64,000 bases of DNA from Phycisphaerales bacterium (GTDB taxonomy: Bacteria > Planctomycetota > Phycisphaerae > Phycisphaerales > UBA1924): positions 744,001-808,000 of the forward strand of contig JAVJNT010000002.1 of the NCBI GenBank assembly GCA_040217175.1. The letters run 5' to 3'. Positions 45,228 through 54,365 of the stretch are shown here, piece by piece. Made by a program: the position numbers and the translations under genes. Numbering within the stretch: position 1 is the stretch's first letter; each line of letters opens with the position of its first letter. The notes under the pieces were generated by a model. It saw only the letters and a list, made by a program, of their open reading frames with translations, did no database searches and had not been told where the DNA came from.

Positions 45228-45242
45228 GTACGCAGAAAACCG

Positions 45243-45512
45243 TTACTTGCGCAGGCCGAGCTTCTGGATGAGGGCCTTGTAGCTGTCGTTGTTCGTCCTG
45301 CTCAGGTAGCGGAGCAGGCGGTTGCGCTTGCCGACCATCAGGATCAGCCCACGACGGCTGTGGAAGTCGTGGCGATGCTCGCGCAGGTGGCCCGAGAGTT
45401 CCTTGATGCGGCTGGTCAGGATGGCGATCTGCACCTCCGGAGAGCCCGTATCGCCCTCGTGCCTCGCGTGCTCGCCAATGACCTCTTGCTTCACCGCCGG
45501 TTCGATTGCCAT
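45243..45512 (-). CDS. rpsO: 30S ribosomal protein S15
   Basis: 89 residues, the canonical length. S15 binds the 16S rRNA central domain. Characteristic blocks: [60 protein letters not shown] and the end [10 protein letters not shown]. The ATG start at 45512 gives the usual MAIEP-type N-terminus. It stands upstream of pnp, as in most bacteria. Confidence 0.97.
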   Translation of the reverse strand: MAIEPAVKQEVIGEHARHEGDTGSPEVQIAILTSRIKELSGHLREHRHDFHSRRGLILMVGKRNRLLRYLSRTNNDSYKALIQKLGLRK

Positions 45513-45654
45513 AAACCCTGGCCTCTTTACTCTCAGAAGGAACTCGATACGACCACCCGGCCGCCGGCCACCCCGGCGTCCGCCACAGCCCGAATGATAG
45601 CCCGGAGGCCGTTCCCGGGTCCAGCCCCCGGATCGGCGGACAGGGCAGACGCCC

Positions 45655-46227
45655 CTACCCGAACCACCGCAGCCGCCAGTTGCCGTCCTCGAAGATCATG
45701 TCCATGAAGCTCCAGCGGAGGCCCTCGCGGGCCAGCCCGGTCACCTGGAGGCGGATCACGTTGTTCCCCAGCGATTTCATGATGACCTGGGGCGAGTTCT
45801 CGGCCAGCGGCCCGATGCGGTTGAACAGCAGCAGCACGTCGTCCCGTCGCCTCAGGAGCGTGTAATAGGCCTGGTCCGGCGGCAGGCTGCGGGCCTCGTA
45901 CTCGGCCCTCGTCGCCTCGCTCAGCAGGTGCTCGGTGAAGAGCTCGCGCTCCAGTGGCTCGTCGTCGTGGATCAGGGCGTGCTGGAGGTGGGCCATCAGG
46001 TCTCGGCCCGTCCGGGCCCGGAGCACGATCTCGCCGTCGGGCAGCTCCTCGCGGATGGGCGGCAGGCTCGCCGGATCGACGCCGCGGCGGGGCGAGACCG
46101 CGTCGGACCGCTCTCTGGGTGCGCCGCTCAGCCGACCGAACAGGTCGTTCTTCGGTCGCTCGTCGAGCACGACCTCCTGGCAGCCCGACTGGCTCCCCGC
46201 GAGCAGCCCCAGCAGGACGCAGATCAT
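45655..46227 (-). CDS. Putative lipoprotein of unknown function
   Basis: 190 residues from ATG 46227 ([20 protein letters not shown]), a short lipoprotein-type signal with Cys16. Another ATG 21 nt upstream would overlap the DinB-like gene. The mature part has a disordered linker and then a folded C-terminal half ([60 protein letters not shown]) resembling small envelope domains of the NTF2/DUF type, but I cannot name it. It starts 8 nt past the end of the DinB-like gene and is probably cotranscribed. Confidence 0.65.
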   Translation of the reverse strand: MICVLLGLLAGSQSGCQEVVLDERPKNDLFGRLSGAPRERSDAVSPRRGVDPASLPPIREELPDGEIVLRARTGRDLMAHLQHALIHDDEPLERELFTEHLLSEATRAEYEARSLPPDQAYYTLLRRRDDVLLLFNRIGPLAENSPQVIMKSLGNNVIRLQVTGLAREGLRWSFMDMIFEDGNWRLRWFG

Positions 46228-46234
46228 GCTCGCC

Positions 46235-46915
46235 CTACTGCTCGGCATCGCCCTGGTCGGCCTTCGCCGCGCAGCCGCAGCCCGGGCCGCACCCGCCGGC
46301 GGGCATCGCCTGCGCCTCGGGCATCGGGCCTGCGAGCAGCTCGATCTTGGCATTGAGGAACCTCGCGTGGTGCTCCAGGTGCCAGGTGGCGAACGCCAGC
46401 ATGTCGCGCACCGTCATGGATCCCCGTTCGGGGTGCATGGCCGAGCGGTTCTGGGCGGCCTCGTCCATGTCGAAGAGCCAGTCGAGCGACCAGCGCCGCA
46501 GCGTGTGCACCACGGCCACCGAGCCGGCCACCGGCGGCGCACTCGTCACGCCGCTGCGGGTGCCCCGGCCGTAGAGCGGTCCATCGAAGAATGCCTGCTC
46601 GTCGAACACGTTGAGCACGGGCGTCTGCTCGGCCACGGCCCGGCGGATGCGGTGCAGGTACACGAGTTCGCAGTCGGCTAGGTGCGTGACGAGGGCCCGG
46701 ATGGGCAGCTGCCCCGCGCCCGAGTCGGGCTTGAAGGGCGTGTCGAGCTCGCCCTCGGGCAGGTGGAACAGCCGAGGATCGAACCACTCGACGCCCACGG
46801 CATACCGCCGGACGAGGTCTGGCCAGTCCATGGCCGCCAGGGCCTCGATGGGGGCGACGTCGAGTCGGGTGCTGAGCGGGCCGCAGGCTTGGGCGTTGGT
46901 CGGGGCTTGCGTCAT
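46235..46915 (-). CDS. DinB-family protein
   Basis: 226 residues, ATG 46915 (MTQAPTNAQACGPLSTRLDV). A four-helix DinB/YfiT-like fold is suggested by IRALVTHLADCELVYLHRIR (first metal His), VVHTLRRWSLDWLFDMDEAA and RDMLAFATWHLEHHARFLNA (metal His pair in the last helix). These proteins often act as metal-dependent thiol transferases. The C-terminus carries a Cys-Gly-rich tail (GGCGPGCGCAAK) like those of metal-binding or radical-type maturation proteins, an odd addition. It is divergent from the thioesterase gene. Confidence 0.75.
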   Translation of the reverse strand: MTQAPTNAQACGPLSTRLDVAPIEALAAMDWPDLVRRYAVGVEWFDPRLFHLPEGELDTPFKPDSGAGQLPIRALVTHLADCELVYLHRIRRAVAEQTPVLNVFDEQAFFDGPLYGRGTRSGVTSAPPVAGSVAVVHTLRRWSLDWLFDMDEAAQNRSAMHPERGSMTVRDMLAFATWHLEHHARFLNAKIELLAGPMPEAQAMPAGGCGPGCGCAAKADQGDAEQ

Positions 46916-46957
46916 GCCCGCATGGTAAGGGCCCGCCGCCTCCCTAACCTCTCGGTC

Positions 46958-47434
46958 GTGACGAACCCTCCCCCCACCAGCGACCCGGCGGACGGCCCCT
47001 GCAGCGAGGACGGCGACTGGGCCTGCAGCCTCCGCGTCATGACCATGCCGCGGGACACCAACCAGTACGGCACGATCTTCGGCGGCGTCATCCTCAGCGC
47101 GATCGACCAGGCCGCCTTCGTCGAGGCCCGCCGCCACGGCGTGCACCGCTGGGTGACCGCGAGCGTCGATCGGGTCGAATTCAGCCAGCCCGTGCACGTG
47201 GGAGACCTGGTGAGCTGCATGACGCGCACGACCCGAAGGGGCACCAGCAGCGTGACCGTCGAGGTGTGCGTCGATGCCGAGCGGTACGAGGGCGGCGATA
47301 CGGTCCGCGTCACTCGGGCCCAGCTCACGATGGTGGCGATCGGGCCCGACGGACGCCCCGTGCCCATGACCAGCCCGGCAACCGCCCACCTGCCAACGGT
47401 CGCCGCCTCAACCGATCGGCCGCCCGGCCCGTAG
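46958..47434 (+). CDS. Acyl-CoA thioesterase (hotdog fold)
   Basis: 158 residues from GTG 46958; the start is uncertain, as a later ATG at about 47041 would give just the core. It matches the YciA/BACH hotdog family: MTMPRDTNQYGTIFGGVILS with the catalytic region GGVILSAIDQAAFVEARR, then VTASVDRVEFSQPVHVGDLV and TSSVTVEVCVDAERYEGGDT. It hydrolyses acyl-CoA to free acid and CoA. It is 21 bp upstream of purN. Confidence 0.85.
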   Translation: MTNPPPTSDPADGPCSEDGDWACSLRVMTMPRDTNQYGTIFGGVILSAIDQAAFVEARRHGVHRWVTASVDRVEFSQPVHVGDLVSCMTRTTRRGTSSVTVEVCVDAERYEGGDTVRVTRAQLTMVAIGPDGRPVPMTSPATAHLPTVAASTDRPPGP

Positions 47435-47455
47435 AAGCTTGCAGGAGTGACGCCC

Positions 47456-48055
47456 ATGGGCGACCAACCCGAGCCACCCCGGCTGCTGGCGATGCTGAGC
47501 GGCGGCGGCCGGACTCTCATGAACCTGCTCGACGAGATCGAGGCGGGACGTTTGCGCGCCCGCATCTCGGGCGCTCTCGCCTCGCGGCCGTGCCCGGGCG
47601 TGCAGCGGGCCGAGGCGCGCGGCCTGCCGACGCGGATCGTGCGCGGCATGATCCCCGCCGCCGAACTCGAGGCAATCGCGCGCGAGCACGACGCGTCGTG
47701 GATCGTCCTATGCGGCTACCTGCAGCGCCTCGAGATCCCCGCCTCGCTCGAAGGACGCATCGTGAACATCCATCCCGCCCTGCTGCCCAAGTTCGGCGGG
47801 CCGGGCATGTACGGCGACCGCGTGCACCGGGCCGTGCTCGAGGCGGGCGAGGCCGAGAGCGGCTGCACCGTGCACCTGTGCGACGCCGAGTACGACAGCG
47901 GCCCCATCGTGCTTCAAGCGAGATGCCCCGTGCTGCCCGGCGACACGGTCGCCACGCTCGCCGCCCGCGTGTTCGAGGCGGAGTGTCGGGCTTATCCCGA
48001 GGCTTTGACGATGCTGCTGGCCCGCGACGAAGCCGCCAAGGAGGCGACGCGATGA
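47456..48055 (+). CDS. purN: Phosphoribosylglycinamide formyltransferase
   Basis: 199 residues, ATG 47456 with CAGGAG upstream. It transfers a formyl group from N10-formyl-THF to GAR, the third step of purine synthesis. Signatures: MLSGGGRTLMNLLDEIEAGR, GYLQRLEIPASLEGRIVNIH with the catalytic NIHPALLPKFGGPGMYG, and the TVHLCDAEYDSGPIVLQ region containing the catalytic Asp. Slightly divergent at the usual G-RGSN loop (SGGGRTLMN). The stop overlaps the next start (ATGA). Confidence 0.9.
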   Translation: MGDQPEPPRLLAMLSGGGRTLMNLLDEIEAGRLRARISGALASRPCPGVQRAEARGLPTRIVRGMIPAAELEAIAREHDASWIVLCGYLQRLEIPASLEGRIVNIHPALLPKFGGPGMYGDRVHRAVLEAGEAESGCTVHLCDAEYDSGPIVLQARCPVLPGDTVATLAARVFEAECRAYPEALTMLLARDEAAKEATR

Positions 48056-49551
48056 AAATGCCACTGACGCTCTCCGTGCTCCTGGTCGCGTGCATCGCTG
48101 CTGTCGCGCAGGACGGTCGCGTGCGACCGATGTCCGATGCGCAGCTCGAGACCGAGGCATATGCGCTCGCGACCGATGGCGACTACGCCGGTGCGCTGCC
48201 ACTCTTCGAAGAGATGGCACGTCGCGATCCCGAGTCGTTCGTGCCGCCGTACAACATCGCCAGCGCCCTCGCACAGCTCGGCCGCAGCGACGAATCGCTC
48301 GACGCCCTCGACCGCGCGCTCGAGCTGGGCTTCGACGACCTGGCCCACCTGCGGCACGACCCCGACCTGGAGTCCATCCGCGAGACCGAACGGTTCCGGG
48401 CGATCATCGAGGCATGGCCGCAGCGGATGGAAGCCCTCGCCCAGGCACGCTTCGACGCGCTGACGAAGCGGTTTGGTGGCAACTACGCGACGGAAGAGGA
48501 CGCCTTCCTCCGCCTGCGATTCGCCGTTGGCCTCCCCCAGCAGAGCTTCGCGATGGCGCGCGAAGAACTCGATCTGGTCAGCCGGTGGGCCGTGGCCCAC
48601 CTGTTCGAGAATCTATCCGAGGCCGAAGACGCATCGGTGCCGTGGGTCAGCGTCGTGATTCCGACCGACGGCGACTTTGCTCGATGGGCCGCCCGGCGGC
48701 ACGGCGCGGCGGCCCGGGGCGCCACGCGGCAGATCGCCGGCACCTACGACCATGACCGCAAGGAACTCGTCTGCAAGGACCTGGGCGCCACGCTGCGGCA
48801 CGAGGTCTTCCACGCGCTGCACTACCGCAGCCAGAGCCTGCTGGGCCAACGACACGCGTCGTGGATCATGGAGGGCATGGCCTCGCTCGTCGAAGACGTC
48901 GACGTCAACCCCGATGGCACGCCGGCGTTCGCGCCGTCGTGGCGCAGCAACCTCGTCCGCAAGGCCCACCGCGGCAACGGACTGAAGACCCTCGAGCAGC
49001 TCGCCCAGACCCCCGACCACCTCTTCGTCGGTACGTCGCAATTGCTGCACTACGGGCACGCGCGCACCGTCATGCTCTACCTCGTTGCCGACGGTAAGCT
49101 CGAGGCGTTCTACGACAACTACGTCGACACCTGGGACCGCGATCGCACGGGCATCCAGGCGCTGGAGCGCACGTTCGGCGCCGAGATCGACCAGATCGAG
49201 CTCAGCTTCCGCCGCTGGATCGAACGCCTGCCCGTCGCGCCCGAGCAGAACCACCCGCCGACCGCCACGCTGGGCATCGACGTCGACGGCGAGCGCGGCG
49301 AGGGGCTGGCGGTGCTGCGTATCGCACGCAACTCGCCCGGACGAAAAGCCGGCCTGCGACCGCGCGACGTCCTGGTTGCCGTCAACGGCCAAGGCACGCG
49401 CGACATCAACGAGCTCTACCGCGTCATCGGTCGCTACCTGCCGGGCGACACCGTGGTCCTGAGCGTGCGGCGCGGCCGGCGGATGCTGGAACTGCCCGCC
49501 CAGCTCGCCAGCCGGCGCGAGTTCGACACCGTTCGCATCCCGGGCGGCTGA
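48052..49551 (+). CDS. Secreted HExxH metallopeptidase-like protein with TPR and PDZ domains
   Basis: 499 residues. ATG 48052 overlaps the purN stop; MKMPLTLSVLLVACIAAVAQ is a signal peptide. TPR-like repeats occupy about 25-115 (AYALATDGDYAGALPLFEEM, ALAQLGRSDESLDALDRALE). A DUF1570-like zinc domain carries GATLRHEVFHALHYRSQSLL (HEVFH, about 245-250) followed by SWIMEGMASLVEDV, whose Glu is the likely third ligand. A PDZ domain ends the protein (VLRIARNSPGRKAGLRPRDV, VLSVRRGRRMLELPAQL). Probably a periplasmic protease; the substrate is unknown. Confidence 0.8.
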   Translation: MKMPLTLSVLLVACIAAVAQDGRVRPMSDAQLETEAYALATDGDYAGALPLFEEMARRDPESFVPPYNIASALAQLGRSDESLDALDRALELGFDDLAHLRHDPDLESIRETERFRAIIEAWPQRMEALAQARFDALTKRFGGNYATEEDAFLRLRFAVGLPQQSFAMAREELDLVSRWAVAHLFENLSEAEDASVPWVSVVIPTDGDFARWAARRHGAAARGATRQIAGTYDHDRKELVCKDLGATLRHEVFHALHYRSQSLLGQRHASWIMEGMASLVEDVDVNPDGTPAFAPSWRSNLVRKAHRGNGLKTLEQLAQTPDHLFVGTSQLLHYGHARTVMLYLVADGKLEAFYDNYVDTWDRDRTGIQALERTFGAEIDQIELSFRRWIERLPVAPEQNHPPTATLGIDVDGERGEGLAVLRIARNSPGRKAGLRPRDVLVAVNGQGTRDINELYRVIGRYLPGDTVVLSVRRGRRMLELPAQLASRREFDTVRIPGG

Positions 49552-49554
49552 GCC

Positions 49555-49926
49555 TCAGCCGGGATCGTCGCCCGATGCGACGGGTGGCTCGTCCCGTAGC
49601 TCGCCCTGCTGCGAGGTCGACGGCTCGTCCGATTGCATGCCGTCGCCGTTCTCGCGGATCACGGACAGGTGCTGCTCGATGGCGGCCAGCGATGAATTGG
49701 TCGCCTCGAGGCTCTGGAGCGTGATGTCCAGGTCCGACAGCAGCGTATTGGTGCGCTCGATCTTCAGGAGGCTGTCGTTGAGCGAGCTGAGCCGCAGTTC
49801 GATCTCTTCGAGCGACTCGTTGGCGCGGCGGAGCTCGTTGCGCACCTCGTACGCGAGGCAACCCGGCAGCGTCGCCACGAGGGGCATGCAGAACAGCACG
49901 GCGGCAACGCGCGAGCGGGTGGTCAT
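49555..49926 (-). CDS. Small coiled-coil lipoprotein
   Basis: 123 residues, ATG 49926. MTTRSRVAAVLFCMPLVATL leads to a lipobox-like LPGC (Cys about 23). The mature part is a heptad-patterned coiled coil (RRANESLEEIELRLSSLNDS, LLSDLDITLQSLEATNSSLA) followed by an acidic, Gln/Ser-rich tail. It resembles Lpp-like envelope spacers only in general layout. Convergent with the metallopeptidase gene, 3 bp apart. Confidence 0.6.
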   Translation of the reverse strand: MTTRSRVAAVLFCMPLVATLPGCLAYEVRNELRRANESLEEIELRLSSLNDSLLKIERTNTLLSDLDITLQSLEATNSSLAAIEQHLSVIRENGDGMQSDEPSTSQQGELRDEPPVASGDDPG

Positions 49927-49970
49927 CGGCAGCGGTCCTCTCGTTCTCAATTCGATCCGCCTCGGACTGG

Positions 49971-50225
49971 TCAGCCTTCGTCGGCGTCGGACGACTTCTG
50001 GGCATCGAACTCTTCGAGCAGCACGCGCGCCTTGTTCGCATCGTTCGCGGAAACCAGCAGCCGTACGTGGCCCGGGCTCTCGGCCTTGAAGCCCGAGCTA
50101 GCCCCGCCCACCATCTCGCAGCGAATGCCCGCCTCGCGGAGCATGTTGGCCGCGAATGTCGCCTGGATCTCGGTGGCGTACTGGGCGATGATCACGGGCT
50201 CTGGGTGGTTTTCGTCGGCGGCCAT
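49971..50225 (-). CDS. DUF2007-like small protein
   Basis: 84 residues, ATG 50225. IAQYATEIQATFAANMLREA and IRCEMVGGASSGFKAESPGH with VRLLVSANDANKARVLLEEF match the DUF2007 ('putative signal transducing protein') ferredoxin-like fold, whose biochemical role is unknown. It follows the FUN14-like gene on the same strand after 52 bp. Confidence 0.75.
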   Translation of the reverse strand: MAADENHPEPVIIAQYATEIQATFAANMLREAGIRCEMVGGASSGFKAESPGHVRLLVSANDANKARVLLEEFDAQKSSDADEG

Positions 50226-50277
50226 CGTCTTCCTCCGGGGCTGGCGTCAACCATAGCGTGACGCCGGCTCGCCGACG

Positions 50278-50955
50278 CTACTTGCGGAGGAAGCCCAGCC
50301 CCAGGCCCGCCAGCGCCGCGCCGGCCGACGGCAGAGCGCCCGTCACGAATGCCGTAAAGCCCTCGAATTGCGCGCCGAGCCAGCTCTTGAGGCCGTCGTA
50401 GCGATCGGCCATCGCGCCCCACTGCACCTCGATCAGGCCGGCATATTGCAGGCCGAACAGCAGCAGGAAGAACACGCCCAGCGAAACGACGGCGAACTTC
50501 GCGAATGCGCGGAACGCGTAGGCCATCGCAAAGCCCACAAAGAAGCCGAAGCCCATGCGGAAGATCGCCGGCGACCACGGGTCGGCCGGCGGCTCGGACG
50601 CTTGTTCTGCCGGCACGGTCGAGCCAGGCTCGCGATCGCTGCCGCCCTCGGTCGGTGGCGTGCTACCCGGCACGCCCGGCACCGGGAAGGGCAGCGTCAC
50701 GTCGCCCGGACCGCCCACGAATCCGGATGCCGGCACCTCGCGCCCGTCTCCCTGGGCCGCCTCGGCCTGCCGGAGCTCCTGCTCGCCCTGGGCAGCATCG
50801 CCCGAGAGCGTGCCGGTAATGCCCAGGGCGACGCCCGCGAACATCACCAGCACCGAGACGATCAGCAGCCCGATCTGCCAGCCGGCAAGCTTCCGCCGCC
50901 GCTCGAGCTCGGACTCGGGCGTTCCAGGTTCGGGGTGTTCGGCCTTGGTTGCCAT
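50278..50955 (-). CDS. FUN14-like membrane protein
   Basis: 225 residues. An N-terminal basic segment and one membrane span (WQIGLLIVSVLVMFAGVALG) precede a Pro/Glu-rich linker. The C-terminal 95 residues match the FUN14 family: FRMGFGFFVGFAMAYAFRAF, VSLGVFFLLLFGLQYAGLIE and the last helix SAGAALAGLGLGFLRK. The family is widespread and its bacterial function is not established. It lies 12 bp after the histidinol-phosphatase-like gene, in a run starting with sucC. Confidence 0.78.
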   Translation of the reverse strand: MATKAEHPEPGTPESELERRRKLAGWQIGLLIVSVLVMFAGVALGITGTLSGDAAQGEQELRQAEAAQGDGREVPASGFVGGPGDVTLPFPVPGVPGSTPPTEGGSDREPGSTVPAEQASEPPADPWSPAIFRMGFGFFVGFAMAYAFRAFAKFAVVSLGVFFLLLFGLQYAGLIEVQWGAMADRYDGLKSWLGAQFEGFTAFVTGALPSAGAALAGLGLGFLRK

Positions 50956-50967
50956 GACGGGTGGATC

Positions 50968-51837
50968 CTAGATCGCCTCGTCGCGGTCGGTCCGCGGCAC
51001 GGCCCCGCGCACGACCGAGAGCAGCTCCCCGTGCACGTGGCCGTTGCTCGCGATGGCGTGGCCGCTATCGAGGTGGTGCTCGCCGTGCCAGTCGCTGACG
51101 ACCCCGCCGAGCTCGCCCAGGATCGACGGCAGCGGCGCGATGTCCCAGACCTTGATGCTCGGCTCGACCACCGCATCGCAGCGGCCGGTCGCCAAGAGCA
51201 CGTGGGCGTAGCAGTCGCTCCAGCCGCGGATGCGCCCGCAGCTCGTCGAGAGCCCGGCGTAGAGCTTCTCGGCGCCGATCTGCGCGAAGTACTCCAGGCC
51301 CGTCGTCACCACCATGGCGTCGCGCAATCGATCGGTATCGCTGACGCGCGCCGGCCGCGGCTTCTGCTTGGGCCCGGGCACCCACCAGGCGCCGCCGTCG
51401 AGCGCGGCGTACACCGTCTCGCCCAGCGCCGGCATGTGCACCACGCCGGCCACGGGCGACTCGCCCTGGAAGACGCCAACGAGCACGCCGTACAGCGGCA
51501 CGCCGTGCACGAAGCTGACGGTGCCGTCGATGGGGTCGAGCACCCAGCGGAAGGCGTCGCCGCCGGTGCTGCGGCCGCCGGCCTTGCCCAGCGTCTGGCC
51601 GAACTCCTCGCCCACGATGTCGTCGCGCGGGAAGGCCTCGGCGATCGCCGTGCGAAGCGTCTGCTCGGCCTCGGTATCGGCCCTGGTGACCGGGCTGCCG
51701 TCTTCCTTCCGCCGCGTGCCGAGCTGGTCGCCCTGGAAGTAGCCCAGCGTGACCTCGCCGGCCGCGTGTGCGGCCTCGAGCGCCAGCTTCAGGCGCTTGC
51801 GGACCTCGGGCGCGACGTCTTTCTTGACCTCGAACAT
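50968..51837 (-). CDS. hisN: Inositol monophosphatase family protein, probable histidinol-phosphatase
   Basis: 289 residues. The Mg-dependent phosphatase motifs are VGEEFGQTLG (Glu), WVLDPIDGTVSFVHGVPLYG (DPIDGT) and SIKVWDIAPLPSILGELGGV (WD-AP). The details around WVLDPIDGT and GWSDCYAHVLLATGRCDAVV resemble the HisN-type histidinol-phosphatase; inositol monophosphatase or 3'-phosphoadenosine phosphatase activity is possible. The latter would be relevant beside a sulfotransferase but is inference. The start is 2 bp after the sucC stop. Confidence 0.8.
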   Translation of the reverse strand: MFEVKKDVAPEVRKRLKLALEAAHAAGEVTLGYFQGDQLGTRRKEDGSPVTRADTEAEQTLRTAIAEAFPRDDIVGEEFGQTLGKAGGRSTGGDAFRWVLDPIDGTVSFVHGVPLYGVLVGVFQGESPVAGVVHMPALGETVYAALDGGAWWVPGPKQKPRPARVSDTDRLRDAMVVTTGLEYFAQIGAEKLYAGLSTSCGRIRGWSDCYAHVLLATGRCDAVVEPSIKVWDIAPLPSILGELGGVVSDWHGEHHLDSGHAIASNGHVHGELLSVVRGAVPRTDRDEAI

Positions 51838-51839
51838 GG

Positions 51840-53042
51840 CTAGGCCACCGCTGCGGCGACCTTCTTGGCGGCGTCGCCCAGGTCGCTGGCGGCCTGCAGC
51901 GTCGTGAGCTTGCCGCTGGCTTCCTCGAGGATCTTGCGGCCCGCGTCGACGTTCGTGCCCTCGAGCCGGACGACTAAGGGCACCTCGAAGCCGATCTCGG
52001 TCGCGGCGTTGACGATGCCCTGCGCAATCACGGCGCAGTCCATGATGCCGCCGAAGATGTTGACGAGCACGCCCTTCACGGCGTCGTCCTCGAGGATGAT
52101 CCGGAACGCCTCGGTCACGGCCTCCTCCGAGGCGCTGCCGCCCACGTCCAGGAAGTTCGCCGGCGTGCCGCCCTCGAGCGCGATCGTGTCCATGGTCGCC
52201 ATCGCCAACCCCGCGCCGTTCACCAGGCAGCCGATGTTGCCGTCCAGCGCGATGTAGCTCAGGCCGGCTTCCTGCGCGCGCAGCTCGCTCTGGTTCTCCT
52301 CGGCGGGGTCGAACATGGCCTGCAGGTCCTTGTGGCGGAAGAGCGCGTTGTCGTCGAAGTTGAACTTGGCGTCGATGGCCAGCAGCTCGCCGTCGGGGTG
52401 CTCGCTCGTTGGCTTGGTGACGATGAGGGGGTTGATCTCGGCGATCGAGCAGTCCTTCTCGAGGAAGGTCTTCGACAGCGCCATCATCGTCTTGACGGCC
52501 TGGCCCACCAGCTTGCCCTTGAAGCCCAGCGCGAACGCGACCTTGCGGGCCTGGTAGGGCTGCAGCCCCAGCAGCGGGTGCAGCCGCTCCCGCACGATGG
52601 CGTCGGGGTTCTCCTCGGCGACCTTCTCGATCTCGACGCCGCCCTCGCTACTCGCGATCAGCACGTGCCGCCGCGTCTTGCGGTCGGTGGTGATGGCCAT
52701 GTAGTACTCGTGGGCGATGTCGACGCCCGCCGCCATGAGCAATTTGGTGACCTCGAGCCCCTCGGGCCCGGTCTGCACGCTGACCATCTTATTGGAGAGC
52801 ATGAACTCGGCCGCTTCGGTCGCCGCCTCGGCGGTCTTGACGAGCTTGACGAACCCCGCCTTTCCCCGCCCGCCGGCGTGCACCTGGGCCTTCACGACGG
52901 CGAGCTTGACGCCCGTCATGCCCTTGGTGACCTCGTCGAACACGGCCGCGGCCCGGCTCGCGTCCTCGATCACGACCGCCGGCGGCACGGGCACGCCCGC
53001 CTGGCTGAGGATGTCGCGGGCCTGGTACTCGTGGATCTTCAT
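51840..53042 (-). CDS. sucC: Succinyl-CoA synthetase beta subunit
   Basis: 400 residues; ATG 53042 gives the canonical [23 protein letters not shown]-grasp domain first ([20 protein letters not shown]), then the C-terminal ligase domain with [40 protein letters not shown] and [20 protein letters not shown]. It converts succinyl-CoA to succinate with nucleotide phosphorylation. The alpha-subunit gene sucD, normally adjacent, is not here: the next gene downstream is the inositol-phosphatase-like gene 2 bp away. Confidence 0.95.
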   Translation of the reverse strand: MKIHEYQARDILSQAGVPVPPAVVIEDASRAAAVFDEVTKGMTGVKLAVVKAQVHAGGRGKAGFVKLVKTAEAATEAAEFMLSNKMVSVQTGPEGLEVTKLLMAAGVDIAHEYYMAITTDRKTRRHVLIASSEGGVEIEKVAEENPDAIVRERLHPLLGLQPYQARKVAFALGFKGKLVGQAVKTMMALSKTFLEKDCSIAEINPLIVTKPTSEHPDGELLAIDAKFNFDDNALFRHKDLQAMFDPAEENQSELRAQEAGLSYIALDGNIGCLVNGAGLAMATMDTIALEGGTPANFLDVGGSASEEAVTEAFRIILEDDAVKGVLVNIFGGIMDCAVIAQGIVNAATEIGFEVPLVVRLEGTNVDAGRKILEEASGKLTTLQAASDLGDAAKKVAAAVA

Positions 53043-53117
53043 AAGGAGTGCCTCCGTGCGGGTGCGGGCGTGGACGCTGGCAGCGTAGGGCCGGCGGGCC
53101 GCTCGCACGCCCCGCCA

Positions 53118-54149
53118 TCACCCCTCGCGTGCCGCGGCCCGGCGATACGCGGCGAGCTTCTCCCGCAGGGCCCAGGCGCCGTCGGCGTCTTCCTGGCGGA
53201 GGGCCAGCTCGATGACCTCGATCGCCCGCCCGACGTTTCCCGCTCGGAACTCGGCCTCGGCCAGCGTGCCGTCGTACCACAGGTCGGTCTCGTCGGTGCG
53301 CAGCGCATACCCGCGGCGTGCGGCGGCGAGCGCGAGTTCGAGGTTGGGCTCCATCCCGTCGGGCGTAAAGTCGAGCGCGAGCTCGGCGATGGCCATCGGG
53401 CCGCTGGAGACCTCGCCGGTCGGTCCCTCGAGCGCGGCCCACGCAAAGGCGCTCGCGCCGGGGTCGCCGGCCTCGAGCAGCGCCTCGTAGCGCTCGATGG
53501 TGGCCGACGTGATCATGACCTTCTCGTGCCTCTCGATGGCCGCTTGCATGTCGAACGTGCCGGCGAGCAATTCCTCGACGACCTCGTGCGCGGGCCGCTC
53601 GTAGCCCACGTACACCAGCCGGCCCGAGCGGTCGACGACCAGGGCCGTGGGGATGCCGCGGTGCCCGGCCGCCCCGGCCCACGCGTCGTACAGCCGCTTG
53701 TCGTCCAGGAACGCGACGCCGAACTCCATGCGGCGCTCTGGGTCCATCGCCATGGCCGTCGCCGACTCGAGCGTGCAGCCCCAATCGTCGGCGTTCGTCG
53801 CCGCGATGACGACCACGCCCTCGTCGGCGTGCTCGGCCTGCAGCTCGGCCAGCTCGGGGAAGCCGGCGATGCACGAGCCGCACCACGTCGCCCAGAACTC
53901 GACGACGTAGATCGACTCGCCATCGAACGGCATCGCGTGCGGCTCGCGGATCCAGTGGTCGACCTCGAACGCGGGGGCGGGGTCGCCGACGCCCAGGGGC
54001 GGAATGTCGGGGGTCCAGTCGGGCGAACCCCGCTGCACGGGCGGAGAGGCGCAGGCGGGCAGCAGGGCGAGGCCGAGCGCACCGAGGAGCATGGCGATGG
54101 CGAGCATGGGGCGACGGGTGATGGGGCGGATCAACGAACGAATCGACAT
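53118..54149 (-). CDS. TlpA-like thioredoxin-fold lipoprotein
   Basis: 343 residues; ATG 54149 has GGAGG 5 bp upstream. The N-terminus (MSIRSLIRPITRRPMLAIAM ... LLPAC) has a lipobox with Cys about 31. A TlpA/ResA-type thioredoxin domain follows: PLGVGDPAPAFEVDHWIREP, YVVEFWATWCGSCIAGFPEL (redox CxxC), GIPTALVVDRSGRLVYVGY (cis-Pro). The last third is helical, with TPR-like spacing (AAARRGYALRTDETDLWYDG, VGRAIEVIELALRQEDADGA). It likely reduces periplasmic disulfides, membrane-anchored. It is 75 bp upstream of sucC. Confidence 0.83.
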   Translation of the reverse strand: MSIRSLIRPITRRPMLAIAMLLGALGLALLPACASPPVQRGSPDWTPDIPPLGVGDPAPAFEVDHWIREPHAMPFDGESIYVVEFWATWCGSCIAGFPELAELQAEHADEGVVVIAATNADDWGCTLESATAMAMDPERRMEFGVAFLDDKRLYDAWAGAAGHRGIPTALVVDRSGRLVYVGYERPAHEVVEELLAGTFDMQAAIERHEKVMITSATIERYEALLEAGDPGASAFAWAALEGPTGEVSSGPMAIAELALDFTPDGMEPNLELALAAARRGYALRTDETDLWYDGTLAEAEFRAGNVGRAIEVIELALRQEDADGAWALREKLAAYRRAAAREG

Positions 54150-54365
54150 GCGTTCCTCCACGGTCGCGGGGGCGGGAGCGTCCGGCCGCGCTCGTACCCG
54201 CGCGGCTGCATCGGGTTGCGGCTGGCCGGGCGGAGCGGGAGCATTGAACGCGGAGGTCGCCAAGGGCTCGAAGGCGGGAACGCCGCGAGATCGTCCGGGC
54301 CGCGGGCGTGAGCACACGGCCAACGATGCCACGTCGTTTATAGAATGGATCGCCCCGGAGCCCGC

